The position numbers and the translations under genes are program-made. Shown piece by piece: positions 36,715-47,183 of a stretch of DNA of 64,000 bases (position 1 is its first letter; each line of letters opens with the position of its first letter). A model generated the notes under the pieces. The model was given only the letters and a program-made list of their open reading frames with translations, was not told the DNA's origin and ran no database searches. The stretch is from Sphingobacteriia bacterium RIFOXYC2_FULL_35_18 (GTDB lineage: Bacteria; Bacteroidota; Bacteroidia; Chitinophagales; Chitinophagaceae): assembly GCA_001829005.1 (NCBI GenBank), contig MIAG01000001.1, forward strand, positions 496,001 to 560,000, read 5' to 3'.

Positions 36715-37296
36715 ATGAAAAAGTTATTTGTATTAGCTAGTTTAGTTAGCATGGGGGCTTTAATCCAGTCATGTTTAGATAATTCTAATCAAACCCAAAA
36801 ACATGCTGTTTCAAAAGAGCAAAGTATTGAGCGTGGTAAATACCTAGTGAAGATTACGGGTTGCGGAGATTGTCATTCCCCCAAGAAAATGGGTCCAATG
36901 GGTCCATATGAAGACAGTGCTCAATTGCTGTCAGGATTCAGGGCTAATGATGTTTTGCCTGAAATTGATACCAATAGTTTAAAAAGAGGATGGGCATTAT
37001 TTTATGCAGAAGGAACTGCAATGGTTTCTCCTGTAGGCATATCTTATGCTGCCAATATTACTTCGGATACCACGGGCATTGGTTCTTGGAATTTTGATCA
37101 ATTTAAAATTGCAATGACCAAGGGTAAATGGAAGGGCTTAGAAAACAATCGTCACTTGCTTCCTCCCATGCCTTGGCAAAACTTTGCTCAAATGAAAGAA
37201 GAAGATTTAAGGGCGATCTACGACTATTTAATGAGTACCAAACCAGTTAAAAATTTAGTCCCTTCTGCCGTACCCTCTGTACTTCAACAGCTTTAA
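36715..37296 (+). CDS. Lipid-anchored cytochrome c
   Basis: The 193-residue protein starts with a lipobox (MGALIQSC, Cys near residue 20). It has a single c-type heme site CGDCH (C50, C53, H54). A distal Met ligand is likely in LLPPMPWQNFAQM. The order is that of a small class I-like cytochrome of Bacteroidota, often called diheme or SCO-type electron carriers, but only one CxxCH is present. It follows the receptor gene by 22 bases and may be co-transcribed; its role is unknown. Confidence 0.87.
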   Translation: MKKLFVLASLVSMGALIQSCLDNSNQTQKHAVSKEQSIERGKYLVKITGCGDCHSPKKMGPMGPYEDSAQLLSGFRANDVLPEIDTNSLKRGWALFYAEGTAMVSPVGISYAANITSDTTGIGSWNFDQFKIAMTKGKWKGLENNRHLLPPMPWQNFAQMKEEDLRAIYDYLMSTKPVKNLVPSAVPSVLQQL

Positions 37297-37314
37297 AATC
37301 CAATGTTTGAATGT

Positions 37315-37656
37315 TTACTCTTCTGTGGCTGCTGGTAATTCAGCGGCCACTCCTTTTATAAGGAGTTGAAATTTTGTATTCAGAGATACCGTAAACTCTC
37401 CGCCTTCTAAAATCAATTTAGTATTGGCATCGTCTAACATTACACTGGCCAAATCTGATGCTAATGCAGAGCTGCTGATTAAATTAGCTACTTTGCCATT
37501 TTTAAATTCAATAGTGAATTTATACCCTGCTTTTCTTCCGGTTCCTAAACGCTCAAAATCAATTCTATTAAGGTCAAGCACTTGGTTATCCTGCTTGGTT
37601 CTCTTTAATAATATGCGAATAATCGGTAGGTACTTGGTCCAAATCTGGGCGTACAT
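37315..37656 (-). CDS. Hypothetical protein, small beta-rich
   Basis: The 113-residue protein has an N-terminal basic helix (YAQIWTKYLPIIRILLKRTKQ) and a beta-rich core (GYKFTIEFKNGKVANLISSSALASDL). No signal peptide or membrane segment is evident. I do not recognise the family. It diverges from the nucleoid-associated protein gene. Confidence 0.62.
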   Translation of the reverse strand: MYAQIWTKYLPIIRILLKRTKQDNQVLDLNRIDFERLGTGRKAGYKFTIEFKNGKVANLISSSALASDLASVMLDDANTKLILEGGEFTVSLNTKFQLLIKGVAAELPAATEE

Positions 37657-37759
37657 GTAGCAGGGTTAATGGTTAAGAATGATACAAAGGTCCGAAAATT
37701 ATTGACGATTTCCGAATTTGGTTTTTAAAAGGCTGCTTATCTTCTATATTCGCAGTACT

Positions 37760-38797
37760 ATGAATGCAATTTCCGGCGTAATAATAAACAAGCTAATGGT
37801 GCACCAGGCGGGCAATGCAGCCCAAGGAAGCTCCCTAATTTTATCTGAAACGGCTCACGAAATTCCCGATGAATTTTGGCAGCAGACATTGACCCATTTT
37901 TTCCTAAAACCCTTTAATGAGGCCGAACAATACCAATTGAACCAAGAAAACAACCTAGTTTATGATACTATTGTTCAGGTATTTGAAGGGGATATCACAT
38001 TTGAAACTGGGAGTAAAAAGTTAGCGGAACATTTTCATGTAAAGAGTCAGTCTGTTTTTGCTAAATCGGGTGAGTTTTATATGGTATTTTTTGAAAATAT
38101 ACCTTTTGATGATGGTTTTACCGATGCAATTGGTCTTTTTCATACCAGCACTAAAGACCAATTTTTAAAAGTTAAGACCCAGCCAGCTGGCATCAATTTG
38201 TCTATTGAGGACGGAATTGACCTCAAAAAGCCTGAAAAAGGGGTGATTTTGCTAAGAAAAGAGCAAAATCAAGGGTTTTTAGCCTTGATTCATGAATCTA
38301 CAGCTTCTAAACAAGGAGATGCTGCATTTTGGAAATCGGCCTTCTTACAAGCGGCTCCAATTATTAACAGTTACCATAATACCAATGAAACTTTGGGAAT
38401 GTGTAAGCTTTTTATCAGCAATGAATTAACCGAGCATTTTGATACTAACAAAACCGATCAAATTGATATGCTGCAAAGAAGCATGGATTATTTTAAAACC
38501 CATGATCAATTTCAGATAGATGAGTTTAGTAAAGAGGTATTATACCACCCCGAAGTAATTGATAGCTTTACCCAGTATAAACAACAATATGAAGTAGCGA
38601 AGCAAGTTAATATTGAGGACGAATTTGCTATTAATCCAGCGGCTATTCAAAAACAACAAAGGCATTTTAAGAGCATACTTAAATTAGATAAAAACTTTCA
38701 TGTGTATGTGCATGGCAGAAGAGATTTGATAGAGAAGGGCTATGATGAAATGACGGGCAAACATTACTATAAACTTTACTTTGATCAGGAACAGTAA
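37760..38797 (+). CDS. 37-kDa nucleoid-associated protein (NdpA family)
   Basis: The protein has 345 residues from ATG 37760 (MNAISGVIINKLMVHQAG); upstream residues to 37718 look unlike the family and lie before a TATATTCG box. The fold is suggested by IINKLMVHQAGN, a central FYMVFFENIPFDDGF and KHYYKLYFDQEQ at the C-terminus, matching the NdpA/YejK family. Members bind the nucleoid. The stop abuts the stop of the convergent gene. Confidence 0.8.
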   Translation: MNAISGVIINKLMVHQAGNAAQGSSLILSETAHEIPDEFWQQTLTHFFLKPFNEAEQYQLNQENNLVYDTIVQVFEGDITFETGSKKLAEHFHVKSQSVFAKSGEFYMVFFENIPFDDGFTDAIGLFHTSTKDQFLKVKTQPAGINLSIEDGIDLKKPEKGVILLRKEQNQGFLALIHESTASKQGDAAFWKSAFLQAAPIINSYHNTNETLGMCKLFISNELTEHFDTNKTDQIDMLQRSMDYFKTHDQFQIDEFSKEVLYHPEVIDSFTQYKQQYEVAKQVNIEDEFAINPAAIQKQQRHFKSILKLDKNFHVYVHGRRDLIEKGYDEMTGKHYYKLYFDQEQ

Positions 38798-39271
38798 TCA
38801 GCATTCATTCATCATTTGTAAATAGTCGTATTGTAGGTCTTCATGTAGTGTACCAATTGCGGCATTTAACTTTTTAATTTGTTGTTTATACAAATTAGCC
38901 AATGCGGTGCTTTTCATAAATGGTATACCTGATCTTTTTAGGCTTAAACTAAAATGAAGTAAAATAGCTACTTCTGCTTGCTTAGAACCTGTATAACGTA
39001 TATGTTTACTAGCAATCCTCAGAATTTTACGAAGGGTTTTCTTTACAAAATAGAGGTTTTGGCCTGGATCTATTTCACTAAATACGTCTGTAATAAGTTG
39101 ATTTACTTCAGCTATATATGCTTCTTCGTTATGTGCTTCAAATAACAAGTAGGTAAGTAATTCTTTATTCTCTTTTTTGAATTTTGCCAGTCTCAAACAA
39201 AGTTCAGCCAACTCTTTGCTGGAGTTGCTCATTAAAGCTTGTTTGATCTCGTGCACAGATGCTGCTTTCAT
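38798..39271 (-). CDS. Hypothetical helical protein
   Basis: The product has 157 residues from ATG 39271 (MKAASVHEIKQALMSN); a start at 39298 would lie in the divergent promoter. It is predicted to be all-helical and charged, without signal or membrane segment. An AAATTTTG box lies one base before the ATG. I do not recognise the family. It diverges from the Tat isomerase gene. Confidence 0.65.
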   Translation of the reverse strand: MKAASVHEIKQALMSNSSKELAELCLRLAKFKKENKELLTYLLFEAHNEEAYIAEVNQLITDVFSEIDPGQNLYFVKKTLRKILRIASKHIRYTGSKQAEVAILLHFSLSLKRSGIPFMKSTALANLYKQQIKKLNAAIGTLHEDLQYDYLQMMNEC

Positions 39272-39312
39272 ACAAAATTTGCGTACTTTGGTTATCACAA
39301 AAAATTAAAAAT

Positions 39313-40227
39313 ATGCAATTGGACCGTCGTAAATTTTTACAACAGGGTACTTTAGCTGCTTTAGCTACTGTTACGCTTCCTTCTTGGGCTTCTGCTGCCG
39401 CTAAAAAGAAATTCATTACAGGTGTTCAATTGTATTCTGTACGTGAAGATATGCGTAAAGACCCATTGGCTACTTTAAAAGCAGTTGCCGAAATGGGATA
39501 TAAAAATGTAGAGCATGCCAATTATGTGAATAGAAAATTTTATGGCTTCACCGCTACTGAATTTAAAAAAGTTTTAGATGACTTGGGGCTGAAAATGCCA
39601 TCTGGACATACCGTAATGGGAGCGAATCATTGGGATGCATCAAAAAATGATTTTACCGATGCTTGGAAATATACCGTTGAAGATGCGGCAGTAGTAGGCC
39701 AAGAATTAGTGATAAGCCCATCTTTAGAGTCGGGTTTGCGTAAATCTAAAGAGCAAATGTTGCGTTTTATGGAAGTGTTTAATAAATCGGGTGAGCTGTG
39801 TAAAAAATCGGGAATGCGATTCGGCTATCATAACCACGATTTTGAGTTTACACAAATGATGGGTACCGAAACCATGTACGAAGTAATGCTTAACAATACA
39901 GACCCTTCTATGGTAACCCAGCAATTTGATATGGGTAATTTGTATGGAACAGGTGCTGATGCATTATCTATTGTAAAAAAATATCCAGGTCGTTTTGTTT
40001 CTATGCATGTAAAAGATGAAATCAAAAGAACCAACGGCAATGGATATGAAAGCACCATCTTAGGAAAAGGAGTACAACTAGTAAAAGAAATTGTGGAAGA
40101 GGGTTTAAAAAATGGAGGCACTTTACACTTGATTGTTGAGCAAGAAGCATATCAAGGTATTGCTCCGTTGGAATGCATAAAAGAAGATTTAAACGTCATG
40201 AAAAAGTGGGGCTTTAAGGGGCAATAG
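39313..40227 (+). CDS. Tat-exported sugar phosphate isomerase/epimerase (AP endonuclease 2-like TIM barrel)
   Basis: The protein has 304 residues from ATG 39313 with a Tat signal (LDRRKFLQQGTLAALATVTLPSWASA). The TIM barrel shows GVQLYSVREDMRKDPLATLKAVAEMGYKNVEH near residue 36 and likely metal ligands in FGYHNHDFEF, QFDMGNLY and SMHVKDEI, typical of xylose isomerase-like TIM barrel enzymes. Export suggests periplasmic sugar turnover. The penicillin acylase gene follows, 73 bases downstream. Confidence 0.88.
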   Translation: MQLDRRKFLQQGTLAALATVTLPSWASAAAKKKFITGVQLYSVREDMRKDPLATLKAVAEMGYKNVEHANYVNRKFYGFTATEFKKVLDDLGLKMPSGHTVMGANHWDASKNDFTDAWKYTVEDAAVVGQELVISPSLESGLRKSKEQMLRFMEVFNKSGELCKKSGMRFGYHNHDFEFTQMMGTETMYEVMLNNTDPSMVTQQFDMGNLYGTGADALSIVKKYPGRFVSMHVKDEIKRTNGNGYESTILGKGVQLVKEIVEEGLKNGGTLHLIVEQEAYQGIAPLECIKEDLNVMKKWGFKGQ

Positions 40228-40300
40228 TATTTTTGTATAATCATTACTATATCCCTTTAGATAATTGGTTACTAATCGTTATAACATCAAAAAAAAATTT

Positions 40301-42490
40301 ATGAGAATAGGGTTTGTTGCATTTTGTAGTTTGATCATGGCCTCCGCTTTTGCTCAATCGCCTAGTACGGCTGAGGTAAAGCGTTGGGAAGCGCAAGCCA
40401 AACAAGTAAATATTGTAAGAGATACCTATGGTGTTCCGCATATTTATGGCAAAACAGATGCTGATGTTGTTTTTGGATTAATGTATTCACAATGCGAAGA
40501 AAACTTTGAACGTATAGAACGCAATTATTTAGAAATGTTGGGTAGAAGAGCTGAGATGGAAGGAGAAAAATTGGTGTACAATGATTTGCTCATGCGTTTA
40601 ATAGCCGATAGCAATGATGCAAAAAAAGATTATTTACAAAGCCCAATCTGGTTAAAGAAGTTATTAAATGCACATGCAGATGGAATTAATTATTTTTTGT
40701 ACAAGCACCCTGAAGTTAGACCTGTTGTTTTAAAGAAATTTGAACCTTGGTTTCATTTAATGTATACCGACGGAAGTGTTTCTGCAACAAGTACCGGTGG
40801 AGCTTCGGTTGAAGAAATTAAACAGTTTTATGAAAACGGTCCTGAAACCAATTCAACAGCTTATCATCAAATAAAAGACATTGAAGAAAGAGGATCCAAT
40901 GGATTTGCGATTGGTCCTAAACGTTCTGCTTCGGGTAATGCGATGCTCTATATTAATCCACACGTGCCTTTTTATTTTAGATCAGAAGCGCAAATGGTGA
41001 GCGAAGAAGGCTTGAATGCTTATGGTGCTGCTACTTGGGGTCAGTTTTTTATTTACCAAGGATTTAATGAACATGTAGGATGGATGCACACTTCGGGCTA
41101 TACAGATGTAGCAGATTTGTATGAAGAAAAAATTTCTAAAACAAACAAAGGCTGGGTATATGAATACGACAAAAAATTCATGCCTGTAAAATCTAAATCT
41201 ATTACCATTTACTATACCGTTAACGGTGAAAAACTAGCGAAGTCATTCACTGCATTTTATACGCATCATGGTCCTATAGTGGCTAAAAGAAATGGAAAAT
41301 GGTTGGCATTAAAAGAGTACAATCGATCTATGAAGGCATTGATACAGAGTTGGAAAACAACCAAGGCCAACAACTTAGAAGAGTACACTTTAGCAATGAA
41401 AGGACTTTCTAATACAACCAATAATACGGTGTATGCCGATGACCAAGGAAATATTGCTTATTGGCATGGAAACTTTGTGCCTAAAAGAAATCCTGGTTTT
41501 GATTTTAGCTTACCAGTAGACGGTTCTATTGCTGCAACAGAATGGCTAGGCGTGCACCCATTAGAAGAAACGGTACATTTAATTAATCCATCTAGCGGGT
41601 GGATGCAAAATTGCAATGCAACTCCATTTACATTAGCAGGAGAGAGTAGCCCGAATAAAAATAATTATCCATATTATATGGCTCCTGATGGCCAGAATGC
41701 CAGGGGAATAAATGCCATGCGTTTATTAAACAATCGCGATAGCATTACATTAGAAGAATTAATCGAAATTGGATACGATCGTTATTTAACAGCGTTTGAT
41801 ATTTTATTGCCTCCTTTGTTTAAGGCTTTTGATGCAACCAGTAATACCGACTCTTTAAAAAATAAAATTAGACCTGCAGTAGAAACCTTGAGGGCTTGGA
41901 ATAAGATTACCGATACTAGTTCGGTTGCAACTACATTAGCAATTGATTGGGCTACTAAAGTAAATGCACTTTGGCCTCGTGCTAAAACCCAAGAAGAAAA
42001 TACAGAATGGATTGGCAGATTCAATGCAATTGCCAGTGGTGTCAGCGGAAGAAAAATGTTAGAAAAGTTAAATGAAGTGGTGAACGAATTAACAGCCAAG
42101 TATGGATATTGGCAAGTAAGATGGGGTTCTATCAATCGTTATCAGCGCCTTACCGGTAAATTTGCAGAAGTGTACGACGATAGTAAAGAAAGTTTAGCGG
42201 TTCCATTAAGCTCTTCTAGGTGGGGCTCATTGCCTGCATTTGAAAGTAGATCAATGTATAGTTCTAAAGGTCGTTATGGTTTTTCTGGAAATAGTTTTAT
42301 TGCAGCAGTTGAATTTGGTAAGCGTATTAAAGCTAAAACGATTGTGACAGGGGGCCATAGTAATAATCCACTCTCTCCTCATTTTAGAGATCAATCTGTA
42401 GGATTTATTTATGGCAAGTTTAAAGACGTATTTTTTTATAAAGAAGATGTATTCAAAAACAAAGAAAAGGAATACCGTCCAGGAGAATAA
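40301..42490 (+). CDS. Penicillin acylase family (S45) hydrolase
   Basis: The protein has 729 residues from ATG 40301 with a signal peptide ending near AFAQ. It is an Ntn hydrolase made as a precursor: the auto-cleavage site is Gly198-Ser199 in RGSNGFAIG, where Ser199 becomes the new N-terminal nucleophile of the large beta subunit. NWSGxxx-type signals in the beta subunit include GWMHTSGYTDVADLYE and NNTVYADDQGNIAYWHGNF. Substrates include amides such as acyl-homoserine lactones or beta-lactams; unknown here. Confidence 0.92.
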   Translation: MRIGFVAFCSLIMASAFAQSPSTAEVKRWEAQAKQVNIVRDTYGVPHIYGKTDADVVFGLMYSQCEENFERIERNYLEMLGRRAEMEGEKLVYNDLLMRLIADSNDAKKDYLQSPIWLKKLLNAHADGINYFLYKHPEVRPVVLKKFEPWFHLMYTDGSVSATSTGGASVEEIKQFYENGPETNSTAYHQIKDIEERGSNGFAIGPKRSASGNAMLYINPHVPFYFRSEAQMVSEEGLNAYGAATWGQFFIYQGFNEHVGWMHTSGYTDVADLYEEKISKTNKGWVYEYDKKFMPVKSKSITIYYTVNGEKLAKSFTAFYTHHGPIVAKRNGKWLALKEYNRSMKALIQSWKTTKANNLEEYTLAMKGLSNTTNNTVYADDQGNIAYWHGNFVPKRNPGFDFSLPVDGSIAATEWLGVHPLEETVHLINPSSGWMQNCNATPFTLAGESSPNKNNYPYYMAPDGQNARGINAMRLLNNRDSITLEELIEIGYDRYLTAFDILLPPLFKAFDATSNTDSLKNKIRPAVETLRAWNKITDTSSVATTLAIDWATKVNALWPRAKTQEENTEWIGRFNAIASGVSGRKMLEKLNEVVNELTAKYGYWQVRWGSINRYQRLTGKFAEVYDDSKESLAVPLSSSRWGSLPAFESRSMYSSKGRYGFSGNSFIAAVEFGKRIKAKTIVTGGHSNNPLSPHFRDQSVGFIYGKFKDVFFYKEDVFKNKEKEYRPGE

Positions 42491-42491
42491 T

Positions 42492-43997
42492 CTACTGGAT
42501 GGTATAACTCATTCCTCCATCTTTTTCATCTTTTAATTGAACGCCTAAAGCACTTAATTCATTTCTGATTTTGTCGGATGTAACAAAGTCTTTTCTATTC
42601 TTTGCTTCTTTGCGAATATTTATCAATAATTGTAAAACTCCTTCAAGTTTATTGTTGTTGTCTGCCTTACTGCTTTGTAATCCAAAAATATCTACAATAA
42701 ATGCAGATAGTTGTTTTTTCATTAATGCAATCGTATTACTGTCTAAAGCATTAGCACTAATATGTTTGTCTTTTAAAGAATTAATTACTGGAACTAATTC
42801 GAACATATTGGCAATTACTTTGGCAGTATTGATATCGTCGTTCATAAACTCATCAAACTCAGTAACCAACTTGATTACTTTTTGATTAAGTGTTTGATCA
42901 TTTGCAGTTTCATTAGCTACATGGTCAAAACTCATAAACCATTCATAAGCGTCCATTAATCTTCTCAAGGCTTTTTCACTTGCTTGTAATGCTTCATTGC
43001 TAAAATCTAGTGTACTTCTATATTGTGATTGTAAAATAAAGAAGCGAACAGTAGAAGGCGCATACGCTTGTTCTAATATTGGATGTGTTCCCGCAAATAA
43101 TTCACTAAGCTTAATCACATTATTATAGCTCTTCCCCATTTTCTTACCATTAATGGTAATCATATTGTTGTGGAGCCAATACCTTGCAGGCATTTGATGA
43201 TTGCACACTGTACTTTGAGCAATCTCACATTCATGGTGTGGAAATTGTAAATCCATTCCACCTCCATGAATATCAAATTCTTTACCTAAGTATTTTGTAC
43301 TCATTGCAGAACACTCAATATGCCATCCAGGGAAACCTTCACCCCAAGGACTCTGCCAACGCATGATATGTTCTGGAGGTGCATTTTTCCAGAGGGCAAA
43401 ATCACTTTTATTCCGCTTTTCTTCTTGGTTGTCTAATTCTCTGGTACTTTCAATTTGATCGTCTAAAATTCTACCACTTAAAATTCCATAGGGTTGTCCT
43501 TTGGCGCTAAAATCGGTATTGTATTTATCTACATCAAAATATACAGAGCCATTCGATTCATAAGCATAACCATCTTCAATGATTTTTTTAATCATTTCAA
43601 TTTGCTCTACAATATGTCCTGTTGCAGTCGGTTCAATACTAGGCGGTAAGTTGTTAAATTGATTCATTGCCCAATGGTACATATTGGTATATTTTTGTAC
43701 CAACTCCATTGGTTCTAGTTTTTCCAAAACCGCTTTAGAACTAATTTTATCTTCTGCTTCTCTACCTTCTTCTTCAAAATGGCCTGCATCGGTAATATTT
43801 CTTACATATCTTACTTTGTAACCTAAGTACATCAAATACCTATATAGTACATCAAAAGTGATAAAAGGTCGTGCATGACCTAAATGACTTTCTCCACTTA
43901 CGGTAGGGCCACAAACATACATTCCCACATAAGGGGGATTGATGGCTTCAAAATTTTCTTTTTTACGGGTAAGCGAGTTGTATACTTTCAGCGACAT
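42492..43997 (-). CDS. cysS: Cysteinyl-tRNA synthetase
   Basis: The 501-residue class I aminoacyl-tRNA synthetase charges tRNA-Cys. It has the HIGH motif as HLGH near residue 37 ([17 protein letters not shown], with a zinc Cys just before), the KMSKS motif as KMGKS near residue 285 ([12 protein letters not shown]), and zinc-site residues in HIECSAM and HHECEIAQS. The length is standard. It is the last gene of a minus-strand operon that begins with rlmD; spacing to the EEP gene is 17 bases. Confidence 0.97.
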   Translation of the reverse strand: MSLKVYNSLTRKKENFEAINPPYVGMYVCGPTVSGESHLGHARPFITFDVLYRYLMYLGYKVRYVRNITDAGHFEEEGREAEDKISSKAVLEKLEPMELVQKYTNMYHWAMNQFNNLPPSIEPTATGHIVEQIEMIKKIIEDGYAYESNGSVYFDVDKYNTDFSAKGQPYGILSGRILDDQIESTRELDNQEEKRNKSDFALWKNAPPEHIMRWQSPWGEGFPGWHIECSAMSTKYLGKEFDIHGGGMDLQFPHHECEIAQSTVCNHQMPARYWLHNNMITINGKKMGKSYNNVIKLSELFAGTHPILEQAYAPSTVRFFILQSQYRSTLDFSNEALQASEKALRRLMDAYEWFMSFDHVANETANDQTLNQKVIKLVTEFDEFMNDDINTAKVIANMFELVPVINSLKDKHISANALDSNTIALMKKQLSAFIVDIFGLQSSKADNNNKLEGVLQLLINIRKEAKNRKDFVTSDKIRNELSALGVQLKDEKDGGMSYTIQ

Positions 43998-44014
43998 GAT
44001 GCCGCAAAGTTATT

Positions 44015-45118
44015 TTATTTTTTCAAACGAATATCAGCTACTAGCATGATATGGTCACTTAAAGATTCATCCACCATATCAAACTGCTTTACTTCAAATT
44101 GTTTATCTAATAAGATATAGTCAATTCTAAGGGTTGGCGCTAATGAAATAAAGGTTCTACCTAAGCCGAAACTTCTTTGTAGAAAAGCATCGTTTTTATC
44201 TCCTTTAATATTAAAATAGGTATAGGAGTTGGGAACGTCATTGAAATCTCCTGTAATCACCGTAGGATAAGGGCTTTTATCAAGAGCATTTCGGACTAAA
44301 TTGGTTTGAATCCCCCTTTTTTGATAGGCTGCCTTCATTTTGCGCATTATACTGAGCGAAGCACTTAAAGAAGATTCATCTGAGTCTTTAATTTTTTCAA
44401 TATCCGCGTAATCTTTCTTTTTAAACTTAAAAGACTGTAAATGGGTTGTAAATACTCTGATGGTATCATTCCCTTTTAAAAGGTCGGCATATATTAAACT
44501 TTCTTCGGAAGGGAAAACAACTCTCCCAGAATCGATAATGGGATATTTGGAGAATATAATGCATCCGGATTGATAAGTGCCGTCGTTTCTCTTATGATCT
44601 TTAGAAAAAAAGTAAAAACGATGGGTGCTTTTGAATAAACTGATATTATTTTCTGACTCAGCATTATTAAACTCTTGTAGGCATATTACATCGGGATAGG
44701 TTTTTAATATGCTTGATGCTACTTCGTTTCTTACTAATTTTTTTGCTAATGCATCTTTTGATAAACCATTAAAACTTTGGATATTCCAATTGACAATTCT
44801 AAAATGATTTTCGGCTTTTCTTTTTGTAAAGATGGAATTTCCAGTCCAAGCAAATACTACTGCTATTTGTTGCCATCCAATTAGTAAAGCAATAATTGGC
44901 AGTAAAGACCAAATTGGTTTAGATATTAGCCAAAATAAAGTAAATAAGATTAATGCTAAAATTAGGTAGGGCGTGGTTAATGCCAAAAATCCATGTAGCC
45001 AAATTTGGTTAGGATTAATATAGGGGGATAATGCTGCAATCAAAAAGAACAAGGCAATAATTGCATTAGCAATGATGAAAATTTTCTTAGTGGTTTTTCT
45101 AATCCAGCCTTTAGCCAT
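44015..45118 (-). CDS. Endonuclease/exonuclease/phosphatase family protein (first of a tandem pair)
   Basis: The protein has 367 residues from ATG 45118 (MAKGWIRKTTKKIF); a start at 45163 would overlap the upstream gene. Three N-terminal membrane helices (about 10-90) precede an EEP domain with FRIVNWNIQSF, VICLQEF (Glu), HLQSF, VITGDFND and LSDHIMLVADI (His), so the active site is complete and should face the periplasm or cytoplasmic side of the inner membrane. It resembles its upstream neighbour. Confidence 0.88.
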   Translation of the reverse strand: MAKGWIRKTTKKIFIIANAIIALFFLIAALSPYINPNQIWLHGFLALTTPYLILALILFTLFWLISKPIWSLLPIIALLIGWQQIAVVFAWTGNSIFTKRKAENHFRIVNWNIQSFNGLSKDALAKKLVRNEVASSILKTYPDVICLQEFNNAESENNISLFKSTHRFYFFSKDHKRNDGTYQSGCIIFSKYPIIDSGRVVFPSEESLIYADLLKGNDTIRVFTTHLQSFKFKKKDYADIEKIKDSDESSLSASLSIMRKMKAAYQKRGIQTNLVRNALDKSPYPTVITGDFNDVPNSYTYFNIKGDKNDAFLQRSFGLGRTFISLAPTLRIDYILLDKQFEVKQFDMVDESLSDHIMLVADIRLKK

Positions 45119-45137
45119 AATTAAAATTACAAAAATT

Positions 45138-46259
45138 TTAATTGGCAAGTTGTAGATCTGCAATCACTGGGTAATGATCTGATAAATTGAGTTTTGGAGA
45201 ATAATACTGAATTGTTTTCCAATCTGTAGAAGTGAGTATTAAATCTATTCTTGCTAAAAAACTCCCTTTTTTATAGGTTCCCCTTATGCCGGTACCTTTT
45301 TCTAAATATGTATCGAGGGTATTTTGTCTTAATAGTTGATATACATAACTACTAGGCACTGCATTCAAATCGGCACAAAAAATAAATGGCATTTTGGTAT
45401 CGTCGAATGCATCAAGTACTTGCTTGGCTTGATCAGTATGTATTCGATCATAATACTCTAATCTCTCAAACCGATTCGTATTAAATAAAAAATTAGTGTC
45501 TTCTTTAACGTATTTTAAATTTCCCAATACCCCACTAGATAATTTATTGTGGTGTAAAAACATTGATCTAAAATGAGTATTAAATAGGCGAACAGATTTT
45601 CCACCTATTTCTACATCTGCATATGCAATACTTTCTGGATGAGATGCTTGTGTGTAAATAATTCGACCACTATTTTTTATGGGAAATTTAGAAAAAATAA
45701 TGGTCCCATATGCCACGTCGTCCATGCTAAAAAACTGATAGGGAAATCCTAAACTATCTCGAATAAATCCTGGGATATCTCGTTCTGCCCAACCTGGAGA
45801 AACAATATAATCTTGAAAGCAAAGTATATCTGGGTTTACTTCTTTGATGAATTGTAGCATTTCACCTTGATCGTATTTCCAAGATTCAATTTCTGGCTTA
45901 CTAAATAAAAACTCATTTACATTCCAAGTTAATACCCTTATTGATTGGGGGTCTTTTGCTAGATTAAATGAATTGCTTAATCCAATTGAGTAAGTATTCA
46001 AGAGATTAAAGCTTCCAGGCAGTAATAACAAAAAAACCAGCCATGATTTTTTTCTAAACAACCATACAACCATACAGCACCATAAAAAGCTTACTAAAAA
46101 AAGTATGGGAAACCCAATTGCTAAAAAAGTGATGCCTGTAAAAATATGAGGATCCATCCAACCGCTAAATGCCCCAATCCAATAAATGAAAATTAAGGGA
46201 AACCCCAATGCAGCTATGCTGGTCTTAATAAAAGTAAAAATGGGGTGTGGTGATTTCAT
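45138..46259 (-). CDS. Endonuclease/exonuclease/phosphatase family protein (second of a tandem pair)
   Basis: The 373-residue protein is organised like its neighbour: membrane helices at residues about 10-90, then an EEP domain with SIRVLTWNVNEF, DILCFQDY, NTHFRS, FCADLNAVPSSYV, IDLILTS and LSDHYPVIADL (catalytic His). At the second metal-binding point the residue is Gln-Asp (CFQDY) rather than Gln-Glu as in VICLQEF of the other copy. It starts at the base where the rhomboid gene stops (46259), a one-base overlap typical of an operon. Confidence 0.88.
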   Translation of the reverse strand: MKSPHPIFTFIKTSIAALGFPLIFIYWIGAFSGWMDPHIFTGITFLAIGFPILFLVSFLWCCMVVWLFRKKSWLVFLLLLPGSFNLLNTYSIGLSNSFNLAKDPQSIRVLTWNVNEFLFSKPEIESWKYDQGEMLQFIKEVNPDILCFQDYIVSPGWAERDIPGFIRDSLGFPYQFFSMDDVAYGTIIFSKFPIKNSGRIIYTQASHPESIAYADVEIGGKSVRLFNTHFRSMFLHHNKLSSGVLGNLKYVKEDTNFLFNTNRFERLEYYDRIHTDQAKQVLDAFDDTKMPFIFCADLNAVPSSYVYQLLRQNTLDTYLEKGTGIRGTYKKGSFLARIDLILTSTDWKTIQYYSPKLNLSDHYPVIADLQLAN

Positions 46260-47182
46260 TACAGTTCTTGGTCGCTGGCTCTTTTTAGAAAAGCCTTCTC
46301 CTCGTCTGTTAAAAACGCATATCCATGCTGGTTTATTTTATCAAGGATATCGTCTAGTTTCTGTTGGGTGATATTGGCAATCTTTTCGTACGGTTTTCTA
46401 TTGGCTCTGTAGAAATGTTTTTCTGATTGTTTTTGTTGTTCTTTTTTCTTCTCAGGATTAAATAAGTTGTCTACCCAATCTACCAGTGTATTCATCCAAG
46501 CACTCCAATCAATCCCTTTTTGTAATTGTTTTACAAAAAAGAAACCAATAGCTCCTCCTGCCAAATGTGCTGCACCTGTTCCAGCATTGCCTCCAGAAAG
46601 GGTGGCAAAATCTATAGCTACAAATATCAACGTGAGTACCCAAAGGGGTATTCCTCCATTAATTAAGGGGAATATCCTGTAATCAGGCGCCAGTGTAGTA
46701 GTAGCCAATGCAACCGCCATCACTGCGGCACCTCCTCCCATCATAGCTGGGGTGGTTAAAATATTTCTTTCTAAAACAGGGAATAAGTTGTTGGTTAATA
46801 AAAACACTATTGCACCAACAAATCCTCCGTATAAATAGATGGGCAATAATTTACTATTACCAGCCAAGTCTTGCAGAATATATCCAAAAGCCCATAACCA
46901 CAATAAAGTACTAATCAGTTGCCATATACTTAAGTGGGTAAACATTGAAGTGAAAATGGTCCATGGTCTTGAAAAAAACATATCAGGAACAGGAGAAAGC
47001 GTAAACCAGTCTAATATTTGCTTATTGAAAAATTCCAAAGGAATATCCGATAAGAAGTAAACTATCCTTATGAAGTTAATTAATACAAAAACCAAGGAGT
47101 TAACCGCAAATAAGAATACCAATGCGTTATTGTCTTGGCCAAGTAATATATTTCGGGCGCTTTTTTGTGTTAGTGGTGACAT
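46259..47182 (-). CDS. Rhomboid-like membrane protein lacking the catalytic serine
   Basis: The protein has 307 residues from ATG 47182; residues upstream to 47227 lie in the previous gene. It has about six membrane helices, the rhomboid-type histidine (GAAHLAGGAIG, His206) and the rhomboid C-terminal helix. Where the active rhomboid neighbour has GASGAVFG (Ser199), this has GGGAAVMA at 149-156, so the nucleophile Ser is Gly151. The last 60 residues (LDDILDKINQHGYAFLTDEEKAFL) resemble the DUF6576-type tail found on rhomboids of this phylum. It is probably an inactive rhomboid. Confidence 0.83.
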   Translation of the reverse strand: MSPLTQKSARNILLGQDNNALVFLFAVNSLVFVLINFIRIVYFLSDIPLEFFNKQILDWFTLSPVPDMFFSRPWTIFTSMFTHLSIWQLISTLLWLWAFGYILQDLAGNSKLLPIYLYGGFVGAIVFLLTNNLFPVLERNILTTPAMMGGGAAVMAVALATTTLAPDYRIFPLINGGIPLWVLTLIFVAIDFATLSGGNAGTGAAHLAGGAIGFFFVKQLQKGIDWSAWMNTLVDWVDNLFNPEKKKEQQKQSEKHFYRANRKPYEKIANITQQKLDDILDKINQHGYAFLTDEEKAFLKRASDQEL

Positions 47183-47183
47183 A

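Noticed and set aside
34269..37296. The receptor region as a polysaccharide utilisation locus.
   Set aside because: There is no SusD-like gene, glycoside hydrolase or sigma/anti-sigma pair beside the receptor, and the barrel is of the OMP_b-brl_3 type.
38698..38718. CATGTGTATGTGCATGG in the nucleoid-associated protein gene, which resembles half sites of the operator.
   Set aside because: There is no CACAT arm with correct spacing and the bases encode conserved residues of the protein.
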